The notes under the pieces were generated by a model. It was given only the letters and a program-made list of their open reading frames with translations, made no database searches and had not been told where the DNA came from. The translations under genes and the position numbers were made by a program. Below are positions 28,221-34,370 of a stretch of 39,611 nt of DNA, piece by piece. Where the stretch lies: positions 1-39,611 of IMG/VR virus record IMGVR_UViG_3300035695_000012. One strand, 5' to 3'. Position 1 is the first letter of the stretch; each line of letters starts with the position of its first letter. This stretch comes from a virus.

Positions 28221-28238
28221 GGGAGGGTTTGGGCTCCC
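28221..28238 (+). promoter_or_regulatory. 5'-UTR hairpin element, copy 1
   Basis: GGGAG and CTCCC arms enclose a GGTTTGGG loop in the 105-base gap before the 28,313 gene. The 15 bases GGAGGGTTTGGGCTC recur at 28,702-28,716 in the next gap. No T-run follows, so it does not look like a terminator. Confidence 0.45.
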
Positions 28239-28312
28239 ATCGCGGACAACCCGCCCAAGCCCGGAGGCGCAAGCTGGCCGGGCAGAGGGCATGAAAGAAA
28301 CAGGAGGCTTCA

Positions 28313-28660
28313 ATGGATAGTTTGTCGGCTTTCGCTCGCGGGGCAGCTAACCGTGGTCGCGAAATGATGGTGTTCGATTGGCATAAGGCGGCGCAACTGA
28401 TCAAGGAGCGCAAGCCCCAAGTCGCCTCGGCTGGTCTGCAAAGCGATTGGGAATGGACCGGCGGCGACATCTACAAGAACGGCAAGCCCATTCCTCGCTC
28501 GCAGACCTACGCCTATCTTGCCAGCACATGGGCGACGCCGGAACTCGACATGGATGGCAAGGTTATCCCTTGCTTCCTGATGGAGTCCGAGACGCCCAAG
28601 GGCGCGTGGGGCAGCAGCACCTACTGGCCACCCAGCGCCCGAAAAATCCTCAAAGATTAG
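28313..28660 (+). CDS. Hypothetical early protein
   Basis: A 115-residue product (MDSLSAFARGAANRGREMMV, FDWHKAAQLIKERKPQVASA, GDIYKNGKPIPRSQTYAYLA, PCFLMESETPKGAWGSSTYW). Its ATG has a strong AGGAGG site 9 bases upstream. The 'FDWHKAAxLIxExKPxxASAGLxxDWxxTGGxI' pattern occurs in small phage and plasmid proteins; the function is unknown. It is preceded by the first hairpin element. Confidence 0.7.
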   Translation: MDSLSAFARGAANRGREMMVFDWHKAAQLIKERKPQVASAGLQSDWEWTGGDIYKNGKPIPRSQTYAYLASTWATPELDMDGKVIPCFLMESETPKGAWGSSTYWPPSARKILKD

Positions 28661-28701
28661 CCCCCAACTGCTCCGGCGGTGGGTTCATTGAAGGCCTTGG
28701 A

Positions 28702-28720
28702 GGAGGGTTTGGGCTCTCCC
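28702..28720 (+). promoter_or_regulatory. 5'-UTR hairpin element, copy 2
   Basis: The same 15-base sequence GGAGGGTTTGGGCTC as in the gap before. Here AG-CT and GGAG-CTCC can pair around the GGTTTGGG loop with one bulged G. It lies 37 bases ahead of the start of the next gene. Repetition with altered arms but a constant loop suggests a structured RNA signal. Confidence 0.45.
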
Positions 28721-28756
28721 GTGTAGTGATTGGACAGGAACAACAGGAGCTACCAA

Positions 28757-29494
28757 ATGACCGACCAATTCGACCACATCATCAACTGGAAACTGCTTTC
28801 CGGAAGCCACGGCTTTCCCGGCCCCGAGGGCGGTACGTGCATCAACGAAGCGGCTATCGTCGCTGCGGGCTTCAAGTACAAGGCCGTCGGCTCGGCTGCG
28901 GACTGTCCGCCGTGCTTCTCGCGGCCCATCGCCGCTTACGCCATCGTCCTGAACGACCGAATGCGCGATGGCGAGCGCAACAAGCTACTGATGCCCTTCG
29001 TGACGCGCCTAGCAGGCACGGCGGATACCGAAGAAGTCGAGCGCGCCCGCGTCCATCACATGGCGATCCGTGGCGTCAATCTCGTGCTGCCCATCGTCAT
29101 GCGCGCCGCCAAGCGTGAAGACTTGGCGCTCCAATGTGAGGCCGCGACGACGCTGAGCGAGGCGCGAGAGACCGCTTCCCGGGTTCGCGATACTCTTCGT
29201 GCGGTTGCGTATGCGTATGCGGCTGCGGCTGCGGCTGCGGTTGCGTATGCGGCTGCGTATGCGGATGCGGTTGCGTATGCGGCTGCGTATGCGGATGCGG
29301 TTGCGTATGCGGCTGCGTATGCGGATGCGGCTGCGTATGCGGCTGCGGTTGCGTATGCGGTTCGCCAACAAGTCTGGCTCGCCGCTGTGCAAATCCTCGA
29401 TGAGGTGATCAAGCTCGGCAACCAGGGCGACACTATCGCGGTCGAAGTTGCGGTCCAGCGTCTTGATGCGGCGCGCGAGAAGGCTTCAGCGTGA
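28757..29494 (+). CDS. Conserved phage protein with Ala-Tyr repeat domain
   Basis: A 245-residue product. The N-terminal 100 residues (NWKLLSGSHGFPGPEGGTCI, NEAAIVAAGFKYKAVGSAAD, CPPCFSRPIAAYAIVLNDRM) are a domain seen in many phages and bacteria with alphaproteobacterial links; its role is unknown. Residues 150-200 are an Ala/Tyr/Asp repeat (AAYADAVAYA) encoded by three perfect 30-base units and partial ones. A helical tail follows. The start ATG has ACAGGAG upstream. Repeat number likely varies between relatives by slippage. Confidence 0.75.
   Translation: MTDQFDHIINWKLLSGSHGFPGPEGGTCINEAAIVAAGFKYKAVGSAADCPPCFSRPIAAYAIVLNDRMRDGERNKLLMPFVTRLAGTADTEEVERARVHHMAIRGVNLVLPIVMRAAKREDLALQCEAATTLSEARETASRVRDTLRAVAYAYAAAAAAAVAYAAAYADAVAYAAAYADAVAYAAAYADAAAYAAAVAYAVRQQVWLAAVQILDEVIKLGNQGDTIAVEVAVQRLDAAREKASA
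29241..29330 (+). repeat. Three tandem 30-bp coding repeats
   Basis: Three exact copies of a 30-base unit (29,241-29,270, 29,271-29,300 and 29,301-29,330) starting TTGCGTATGCGGCTGCGTAT, with partial copies on both sides. Being multiples of three they keep the Ala/Tyr reading frame. Not a CRISPR: no spacers. Confidence 0.95.
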
Positions 29495-29533
29495 GTATCA
29501 ACCCCAAGATCATCGCGACGGAGGCTGAGTGAA

Positions 29534-29782
29534 ATGAGAATGACCGTGAAAAATCTAGCAGAGCTGGATACGGACGTCATCGAAGGAATGTTCGGATACT
29601 TGGACGATCTGCGCGAGGGCGGAATCACCAACATGTACGGTGCGCGCGCCTATCTGGCGCAGGAATATCCCGAGCACGCAGAATACGCGGGCGCGGCGCT
29701 GAGTGCTTGGATGAGCACCTTCAGTCGCGACAAGACGGCGTTCGAACGGGCGCTTGAAGCTATCGACGCGGAGGAAGCATGA
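29534..29782 (+). CDS. Small hypothetical protein
   Basis: An 82-residue acidic helical product (LAELDTDVIEGMFGYLDDLR, EGGITNMYGARAYLAQEYPE, SRDKTAFERALEAI). A GGAGG sequence lies ahead of the ATG. The pattern 'GGxxNMxGAxxxLxxxFxxxxxxAxxxLxxWM' is met in small proteins of many phages. Function unknown. The stop overlaps the next start (ATGA). Confidence 0.7.
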   Translation: MRMTVKNLAELDTDVIEGMFGYLDDLREGGITNMYGARAYLAQEYPEHAEYAGAALSAWMSTFSRDKTAFERALEAIDAEEA

Positions 29783-29964
29783 CCCTCCCCGACAAACTCT
29801 TCGCCGCCTTCCTGATCCTGGCTGGGCTGATTGTAGCTGGATGGGGATTTGAAGTGGGGATGGACGCTCTCGCGTTGAAGCACTGGCGGCTTCGGGACCA
29901 AAGCCATGACCTTTTCCGAGCGCCTCTACAAATCGGTAGAAGACGCGAAGGCGGGCGCGAATAG
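29779..29964 (+). CDS. Small membrane protein
   Basis: A 61-residue product with one membrane helix (about 8-27, FAAFLILAGLIVAGWGFEVG) and a basic tail. The ATG overlaps the stop before it. It is the first of four small genes, three of them with membrane segments, at the end of the rightward operon. The function is unknown. Confidence 0.6.
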   Translation: MTLPDKLFAAFLILAGLIVAGWGFEVGMDALALKHWRLRDQSHDLFRAPLQIGRRREGGRE

Positions 29965-30070
29965 CGGCGGCACAGGATTTTTCATCTGGACAGGCTGGAA
30001 CATATCGCGCGCGCTGGAAATCCCCCTCGTGGAGCTGATCGCCGAAAGGACCCCAGATGTCGCTGCTTGA
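29906..30070 (+). CDS. Small hypothetical protein
   Basis: A 54-residue product, MTFSERLYKSVEDAKAGANS then GGTGFFIWTGWNISRALEIP and LVELIAERTPDVAA. The ATG lies inside the 3' end of the membrane-protein gene and its own stop lies inside the next gene. The well-formed amphipathic ends and consistent overlaps make it a likely gene; no function is recognised. Confidence 0.55.
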   Translation: MTFSERLYKSVEDAKAGANSGGTGFFIWTGWNISRALEIPLVELIAERTPDVAA

Positions 30071-30227
30071 CCGGGCCATCAACGCCTTGGCGGGAATCGG
30101 GCTGTTCCTGCTGCTTACCCTCGCCTACCTGATCGCCGCCCTGCGCGCCACGCCCCGCTGGCTGTTCCGGCCCCTCGATCCCGAAGAACGAGCGCGCCTC
30201 CAGCGGCATATCGATGAAGGCTGGTGA
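30057..30227 (+). CDS. Small membrane protein
   Basis: A 56-residue product with one membrane helix (about 11-30, AGIGLFLLLTLAYLIAALRA) followed by a basic, helical, cytoplasm-type tail (RWLFRPLDPEERARLQRHID). It overlaps the gene before by 14 bases. The function is unknown; the positive tail indicates an N-out or hairpin-free single-pass topology. Confidence 0.6.
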   Translation: MSLLDRAINALAGIGLFLLLTLAYLIAALRATPRWLFRPLDPEERARLQRHIDEGW

Positions 30228-30228
30228 C

Positions 30229-30324
30229 ATGAAACCCAACCTTCCCGCAAGTCTCGTCATCGCTCTGGCCGGCGGCGCTGCTTTCTACGGCCTTACCTGG
30301 CTGCTCTGGCTGTTGGTGGGCTAA
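30229..30324 (+). CDS. 31-residue membrane microprotein
   Basis: A gene of 32 codons beginning one base after the stop before it. The product MKPNLPASLVIALAGGAAFY then GLTWLLWLLVG is nearly all membrane helix, with a Lys at the N-terminus and no charged tail. It is the last gene before the terminator region. The function is unknown; small hydrophobic proteins at this place may change host envelope traits. Confidence 0.5.
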   Translation: MKPNLPASLVIALAGGAAFYGLTWLLWLLVG

Positions 30325-30677
30325 GGGCAATACTCCGCTTTCCGCGACCTCCCCTACCTACCGGTAGGACGCGGTTGGGAGCCAGCTCTGCCACTCTCGT
30401 ATAACCAAACTGCCTTTTTTCGTCGGCCAGGACGTCCCCACTCCAAAATTTGCCGGAGCCGCACAGGGGGTCGATGGTTTGGTTGCTCCTCAGGTCGCTG
30501 GACCAGTCAGACGGTCGGAAATCGCTCCTTAGCGCAAAGTTCCCGCGAGAGTCGTCGCCGGTCTTCTGGGAAGGGAACCCGGCAGCCTTGGGCTACACAT
30601 CGCCTGAGGCTTGTCGGGGGATTGCGCTTGCCCTATATTGGTTGGGCGTAACGCGATCTGTGCCCGACACACGGATC
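30325..30677. other. Non-coding stretch before the convergent terminator
   Basis: No convincing gene in these 353 bases. A rightward frame from ATG 30,474 to 30,695 exists but has poor third-base GC bias and runs into the terminator stem. Seen features are a perfect palindrome CCTACCGGTAGG (30,357-30,368), a T6 run (near 30,415) and distant complementary blocks AACCAAAC and GTTTGGTT (about 30,406-30,413 and 30,475-30,482). It may carry a structured RNA or an origin; I can support neither. Confidence 0.4.
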
Positions 30678-30717
30678 AGGGCGGTAGGGGTCTAGCCAGA
30701 AACCTACCGCCCTTTCT
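30678..30717 (+). terminator. Strong terminator between convergent operons
   Basis: AGGGCGGTAGG (30,678-30,688) pairs perfectly with CCTACCGCCCT (30,703-30,713), an 11-bp stem with a 14-base loop followed by TTTCT. It ends the rightward 27.5-30.3 kb operon. On the other strand, the leftward methyltransferase gene ends at 30,742, just upstream of it, so the stem could work in both directions, though the leftward side has no T-run. Confidence 0.85.
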
Positions 30718-30741
30718 ATGTCTACCTTTCTTAGATCGGCG

Positions 30742-31545
30742 TCAAGCGAACAGGCGCTGCTGGCGCTGAGCTGCCTCGACGCGCCTGCACGCCTTGTCGA
30801 AGTATCCTTCATCGATCTCGATTCCGATGAACGCCCGCCCAGTCTCGGCGCAAGCTACTCCTGTCGTGCCGGAGCCCATGAACGGATCACAGACGGTCTC
30901 TCCAGGATCAGTCCACGTCACGATATGATCAAACGCCATCGAATATGGCATTGGCGCAGGATGGTCGTTATCGCCACGAAATGCGTTGTTGATCGGCCAC
31001 CAGTTGCGGCGCAAGCCGAGCGCAGCAATTGGCTGCGGTTCCCCAAACCCGATATCTTGGTTCTTGGCTGTCTCGCCATTCGGAAGGCGCTTGGTCCCAT
31101 GGGGCGGAGTTCCACGCCACTTGTTCAGCCAATCCGCGATCCCGTTGAAGTGAGCGGGAGAACCCTTCGAGAAAACGAACATGTACTCGAAGGCAGGATG
31201 ATAGCGGTTGCTGTCCGGGAACGAGACGCCTTCCTTGCAGTATATCATGGTGTCGTGCAGGCGCAGGCCGCAGCTCATGGCGTGCAGGGCGTGGCGGAAA
31301 CTCTCGCCACTCTCGCTTCCGCCTACCACCTGATCCCCCACGTTCCACATGATGACGCCGCCTTCAGAAATGGAGTCGGCAAGCTTGGAGATGATGTCGA
31401 GCAGGCAGCCGATTTCGTGGCCCCCGTAGTCCCTGATTTCCCCATAGGGTGGGCTCGTCACCGCCGCATGGATCGGGAGCGGGAGAATGTCCCGGCTGTC
31501 GCCCAAATAGAGGCGAGCGTCGCCAATGATCTCAACGCGACTCAT
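30742..31545 (-). CDS. DNA methyltransferase (SPPY/N4-cytosine or N6-adenine class)
   Basis: A 267-residue enzyme with the catalytic motif IV TSPPYGEIRDYGG (30-42) and, near the C-terminus, the SAM motif I DPFMGSGTTGVACAETGRAF (from about residue 220). That order, IV before I, marks the beta class. SPPY is more usual for N4-cytosine than N6-adenine methylation, but this is not decisive. It has NVGDQV, YHPAFEYMFVFSKG and TWTDPGETVCDP blocks. No restriction partner is nearby; an orphan self-protection or regulatory methylase is likely. The ATG at 31545 overlaps the stop before (ATGA). Confidence 0.85.
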   Translation of the reverse strand: MSRVEIIGDARLYLGDSRDILPLPIHAAVTSPPYGEIRDYGGHEIGCLLDIISKLADSISEGGVIMWNVGDQVVGGSESGESFRHALHAMSCGLRLHDTMIYCKEGVSFPDSNRYHPAFEYMFVFSKGSPAHFNGIADWLNKWRGTPPHGTKRLPNGETAKNQDIGFGEPQPIAALGLRRNWWPINNAFRGDNDHPAPMPYSMAFDHIVTWTDPGETVCDPFMGSGTTGVACAETGRAFIGIEIDEGYFDKACRRVEAAQRQQRLFA

Positions 31546-32051
31546 CCCTTCCTCATCCCTGTAAAGCCATGAGCCTTGAAGATAGGCGCTAGCTCTTTCA
31601 GCTTGTCCATGGCGAAGTGGGTTGGTACGATCAGTATGCCGATCAAAGCGGGTTCCTGCGTACAACGGTCCAGATAGGAGCGGCAGAACGCTTCTCCCTT
31701 CTGGGCCGCGACCGCCGCCCGCAGTTCTGCATTGGCGAATGGCTCTACAGGATTGACCTCCGAGACGGTTTCCACCCAATGCTCAAGCCGCCCTTGGCGC
31801 ATAAGCACCTGAAGCCCAGGACCGCCTGACTTCGCCAGATCACGGTCATCACGCAGATAGGTTTTCAGCCGAGCCAACAGGCTCAATTGACCGCCAAGCC
31901 GTTTGGCCTCGCGATCCCAAAGCACCTCGCACTTGGCTCTCGATTCACTCCTGCGGCGCATCGTTTCAGGAAGCAACGCCCATGCCGCCAGGAAGGTCGA
32001 TGGCTCCAGCTCCGTAGAAGGCTGACGAAGCCGAACAACGTTGCTCACCAT
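31542..32051 (-). CDS. Hypothetical protein downstream of DnaA-like gene
   Basis: A 169-residue product. Residues 10-60 are a helical block (LPETMRRRSESRAKCEVLWD) and REAKRLGGQLSLLARLKTYL follows; the middle includes GGPGLQVLMRQGRLEHWVET; the end has CTQEPALIGILIVPTHF. The combination next to a DnaA-domain-IV protein recurs in phages, where it may be part of replication control, but no fold is recognised. The ATG at 32051 overlaps the previous gene by seven bases. Confidence 0.65.
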   Translation of the reverse strand: MVSNVVRLRQPSTELEPSTFLAAWALLPETMRRRSESRAKCEVLWDREAKRLGGQLSLLARLKTYLRDDRDLAKSGGPGLQVLMRQGRLEHWVETVSEVNPVEPFANAELRAAVAAQKGEAFCRSYLDRCTQEPALIGILIVPTHFAMDKLKELAPIFKAHGFTGMRKG

Positions 32052-32383
32052 ACTTGCAACCCATGACGTTTCGCATGAGCGCGACGCCCATGAATAACCG
32101 TCGTCCAGTCGCGGTTTCCCAGGTAGTTTCCGATCTGCTGGTTTGAGAACTTGCCGGTCTGGTAACACCGCCACATGATTTCCTGGCGTGGCCTTGAGAT
32201 ACGCAAGGAGCGCCCCGGTCCTCTCAATTGCTCCAGCGTCAGATGATAGCGCGCGGCAACCTCTTCCGAAATGGCGCGGATACTTGTCTCGTCACCGACA
32301 ATTTCAGGCGCACGCTCGATCCTCATGATCCCCCGGTAGAGAGACAGCACTTCTTCAGGTGCGTTGCGCGCTCGAATGTCCAT
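32045..32383 (-). CDS. DnaA domain IV-like DNA-binding protein
   Basis: A 112-residue product whose C-terminal half (about 62-107) reads ISRPRQEIMWRCYQTGKFSN then QQIGNYLGNRDWTTVIHGRR. This is the DnaA C-terminal DNA-binding domain pattern, with the helix-turn-helix and the D-x-T-T-V-I-H signature. The N-terminal half (SIRAISEEVAARYHLTLEQL) is the preceding helix set. There is no ATPase part, so it may act as a DnaA-box binding initiator or competitor. Replication of the phage must otherwise depend on host proteins, as no polymerase or helicase is seen. Confidence 0.85.
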   Translation of the reverse strand: MDIRARNAPEEVLSLYRGIMRIERAPEIVGDETSIRAISEEVAARYHLTLEQLRGPGRSLRISRPRQEIMWRCYQTGKFSNQQIGNYLGNRDWTTVIHGRRAHAKRHGLQVW

Positions 32384-32386
32384 GGA

Positions 32387-32737
32387 TCAAACCTCGGGTA
32401 TGGTGATGCAGACGCAGCCTGGCTTCTGCGGCTCCAGGAAACTGTAGCTCGGCAGAAAGCGTGCGTCGTTCACGCCGAGCGCCTGAGCGATGCCGTCAAG
32501 ATAGGGTTTGAGGCGATTTGGGAAATTGGTCCGGTCACCGCGCCGATCCGGCGGGACGAACGCAACATGGATGTGGATGTCGCCAGCCGGCAATGCGGGC
32601 TTTCCAGGGAAGGCTTCCAGAGCGGCCAGGCGCGCCCATTCACGGTGCTTGGCGGTTGGCGTGCTTTTGGATCGCCAGTGGCCTCCAGCGTGCCCCGAGA
32701 GCGCCGCAGATGGCCACGGAAGCACGATCTGGATCAT
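32387..32737 (-). CDS. RusA-like Holliday junction resolvase
   Basis: A 116-residue product with VAFVPPDRRGDRTNFPNRLK then PYLDGIAQALGVNDARFLPS. RusA resolvases carry conserved aspartates in a 'D-x-D-N-x-x-K ... DGL ... D-D' setting; here the corresponding segment is RRGDRTNFPNRLKPYLDGIA with VNDARF. Role: cutting branched DNA in recombination and before packaging. The start ATG 32737 overlaps the stop before it (ATGA). It sits with a Rad52-like recombinase gene in the opposite operon. Confidence 0.75.
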   Translation of the reverse strand: MIQIVLPWPSAALSGHAGGHWRSKSTPTAKHREWARLAALEAFPGKPALPAGDIHIHVAFVPPDRRGDRTNFPNRLKPYLDGIAQALGVNDARFLPSYSFLEPQKPGCVCITIPEV

Positions 32738-32964
32738 AGCGTAGGCCGTACGGCATGAAGCGCTACGTTGACGTCCCAACCCTCTTCGGTCACGAGCCTA
32801 TGCCATTCGGTGCGCTGAGCTAACGTGAGCTTCGGACGGTATGGAGCCGCAGGGGTGAAGGGCCGCGCTGTCGCCGCCGATTCCTTTCCCGGCAAGCCCT
32901 CTATCGTCTTCAGCATCGCTGCGGCGTCATGGTCCGTCAGCTTCTCTGGCCACCTGATATTCAT
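32734..32964 (-). CDS. Small hypothetical early protein
   Basis: A 76-residue product (MNIRWPEKLTDHDAAAMLKT, IEGLPGKESAATARPFTPAA, LTLAQRTEWHRLVTEEGWDV). It lies between the Cro-like and RusA-like genes; the stop overlaps the next ATG. The 'LTxAQRxExHRLxxEEGWxVxxALHAV' end is helical. No function is recognised. Confidence 0.65.
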   Translation of the reverse strand: MNIRWPEKLTDHDAAAMLKTIEGLPGKESAATARPFTPAAPYRPKLTLAQRTEWHRLVTEEGWDVNVALHAVRPTL

Positions 32965-32975
32965 GCTTCCACCAT

Positions 32976-33182
32976 TCAGCCCTGATCTGGCGTCAGGGGT
33001 TTGCCGTGAGCGTCGAACATCTGGCCGAATCTCACGTAGATGCGGATCGCCAGCGGCGAGCTGAGCCGGAAGGGGTCTTTCTTCCGCACCACACGATGAA
33101 TATCCTGACGGGAGCAGCCGAGCATCCTTGCGAAGGCGGATTGGCCGCCATGCCTGGCCACCAAGGTTCGTAAATCGTCCAT
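32976..33182 (-). CDS. Cro/CI-type helix-turn-helix repressor
   Basis: A 68-residue product. LVARHGGQSAFARMLGCSRQ and DIHRVVRKKDPFRLSSPLAI form a Cro-like helix-turn-helix (about 8-35). It is the first gene of the leftward early operon. The ATG at 33182 is exactly where transcription should begin from a TTGTCA-N16-TATTAT promoter, and there is no Shine-Dalgarno, so the mRNA is probably leaderless. A palindrome overlaps the -10, which fits self-control. No CI-like partner or integrase is seen, so it is more likely to time early transcription than to hold lysogeny. Confidence 0.8.
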   Translation of the reverse strand: MDDLRTLVARHGGQSAFARMLGCSRQDIHRVVRKKDPFRLSSPLAIRIYVRFGQMFDAHGKPLTPDQG

Positions 33183-33186
33183 GGCG

Positions 33187-33228
33187 ATATAATACGCGTA
33201 TTGACAGCCGTGACAAGCCATGTATTGA
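33187..33228. promoter_or_regulatory. Divergent early promoters with a shared operator
   Basis: Leftward: TTGTCA (33,216-33,211), 16 bases, TATTAT (33,194-33,189). Rightward: perfect -35 TTGACA (33,201-33,206), 16 bases, TATTGA (33,223-33,228). The perfect palindrome AATACGCGTATT (33,191-33,202) overlaps the leftward -10 and touches the rightward -35. One dimer bound here would control both operons. Motifs are seen; regulation is inference. Confidence 0.6.
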
Positions 33229-33253
33229 TGATGGCGACAAACGGAGATGCGAG

Positions 33254-33409
33254 ATGGACCCGCAAGACCTACAGGACATCGAAGACGATACGCCCGAGGA
33301 GCTGATCTGCGCCTGCTGTGGGGACCCTTGCGATGAAGTCGATGACGACGGCTTCGGCCCATGCTGCGAGGACGTCAAGTCCGAGAGCGCAGAGCATGGA
33401 TTCTACTGA
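33254..33409 (+). CDS. Small Cys-rich acidic protein
   Basis: A 51-residue, very acidic product, MDPQDLQDIEDDTPEELICA then CCGDPCDEVDDDGFGPCCED and VKSESAEHGFY. Five cysteines in CACCGDPC ... PCC suggest one metal site. The ATG has GGAG about ten bases ahead and the stop overlaps the next ATG. First gene of the rightward early operon; small acidic early proteins often inhibit host enzymes, but nothing here shows a target. Confidence 0.65.
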   Translation: MDPQDLQDIEDDTPEELICACCGDPCDEVDDDGFGPCCEDVKSESAEHGFY

Positions 33410-33570
33410 TGGCTCGCGGCTACATCTTGACCATCAGCGGCGGTGCGGATTGCTATCGCCTGTGGCTGGAGCGCAAGGGCGCGGGCTGGGTCATCGCCAA
33501 GTTCTCCACCCTCACCGCCGCCGCGCGCATGATGGCCAGATTGAATGAGGAACTGAACCATGCCCTTTGA
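33409..33570 (+). CDS. Small hypothetical protein
   Basis: A 53-residue product (MARGYILTISGGADCYRLWL, ERKGAGWVIAKFSTLTAAAR, MMARLNEELNHAL): a beta-hairpin-like N-terminus and a helical end. The start overlaps the stop before it (TGATG) and the end overlaps the next gene by 11 bases. Unknown function. Confidence 0.65.
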   Translation: MARGYILTISGGADCYRLWLERKGAGWVIAKFSTLTAAARMMARLNEELNHAL

Positions 33571-34006
33571 TGCTGAACATTTCACCACCGAACTCCCTCT
33601 GATCGAACGCGATCCGAAGTCCATCACCGATCCGAGAGAGAGGCTGATGTACCTGCGGGATTTCCTGCGCCGGTTGCCGTCGGAACGGTTCGATATGAAC
33701 TACTTCGCATATAGCGCTGAATTAGACAGCATCCACGTTTCGGCTGAGCAGGTCCGCGCAGGCTGCGGAACAACCGCTTGCATCGCGGGATGGTGCGAGG
33801 CCCTCTTCACCGATAATTTGGACGTTCACGGAACAACGCCCGCGCAAGGACTGTTGGGGCTTAGCGACGGCAATTCCTCTTCACTATTCTATGCCAACGA
33901 CACCGAAGACGGCCGGCTCGCTTATTGGGACGCCACCCCCACCCAAGCCGCCAACGTCCTGGACAATCTCCTCAAGACTGGAGTTGTCGATTGGGGGGTT
34001 GCGTGA
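33560..34006 (+). CDS. Conserved phage protein with CGTTACIAGW motif
   Basis: A 148-residue product. ERLMYLRDFLRRLPSERFDM, VRAGCGTTACIAGWCEALF and TPTQAANVLDNLLKTGVVDW are typical of a family found in many phages and some bacteria ('CGTxACIAGWA'). Its function is not known to me. The ATG at 33560 lies inside the preceding gene; the stop overlaps a GTG start (GTGA). Confidence 0.75.
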   Translation: MPFDAEHFTTELPLIERDPKSITDPRERLMYLRDFLRRLPSERFDMNYFAYSAELDSIHVSAEQVRAGCGTTACIAGWCEALFTDNLDVHGTTPAQGLLGLSDGNSSSLFYANDTEDGRLAYWDATPTQAANVLDNLLKTGVVDWGVA

Positions 34007-34197
34007 CCGCCAAGCTTCTGGTCCGCGAGGTCGGCCAGCGGGATTTTGTTCAGCACAACGGTGACTTTGCCGATGCTGGGCTGGCGACCACGGAAGGCGA
34101 ACGGCTCACCAAGGAGGGCAATGTGGAAGCCTTCCAGACTTGGGTGCTGGTCACCGCCAAGCAGCGTGTTTGGAACGTAGAGGATATACCCCAATGA
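34003..34197 (+). CDS. Small hypothetical protein
   Basis: A 64-residue product starting at GTG 34003, which overlaps the previous stop (VTAKLLVREVGQRDFVQHNG, DFADAGLATTEGERLTKEGN, VEAFQTWVLVTAKQRVWNVE). The start is set by the GTGA overlap; the frame is open further upstream but that part is a shadow. Unknown function. Confidence 0.65.
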   Translation: MTAKLLVREVGQRDFVQHNGDFADAGLATTEGERLTKEGNVEAFQTWVLVTAKQRVWNVEDIPQ

Positions 34198-34370
34198 CCG
34201 TCAGCGTGAGCATCTTCCCCGAGCGCCTGGAAGTTCTTCCCATCAGGGATGCCGGCGAGACACATTGGGTTGTCGTGCTTCAAAATGCGGCTCGGCTCTA
34301 CCTCTCCGACGCCCAGGCCGACGAGCTGGCCACGAAGCTCTGGAACCGGAACATGGAGAAAGCGGCGTGA
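34194..34370 (+). CDS. Small hypothetical protein
   Basis: A 58-residue product (MTVSVSIFPERLEVLPIRDA, GETHWVVVLQNAARLYLSDA, QADELATKLWNRNMEKAA): a small beta strand pair and a C-terminal helix. ATGA with the gene before, GTGA with the recombinase after it. Function unknown; possibly an accessory of the Rad52-like gene by coupling. Confidence 0.65.
   Translation: MTVSVSIFPERLEVLPIRDAGETHWVVVLQNAARLYLSDAQADELATKLWNRNMEKAA

Noticed and set aside
29210-29355. Array-like tandem repeats (possible CRISPR or origin iterons)
   Set aside because: Units are contiguous, in frame, a multiple of three and encode Ala/Tyr/Asp; there are no spacers.
30450-30695. Rightward frame before the terminator
   Set aside because: Third-base GC bias is poor compared with neighbours and the stop lies inside the terminator stem.
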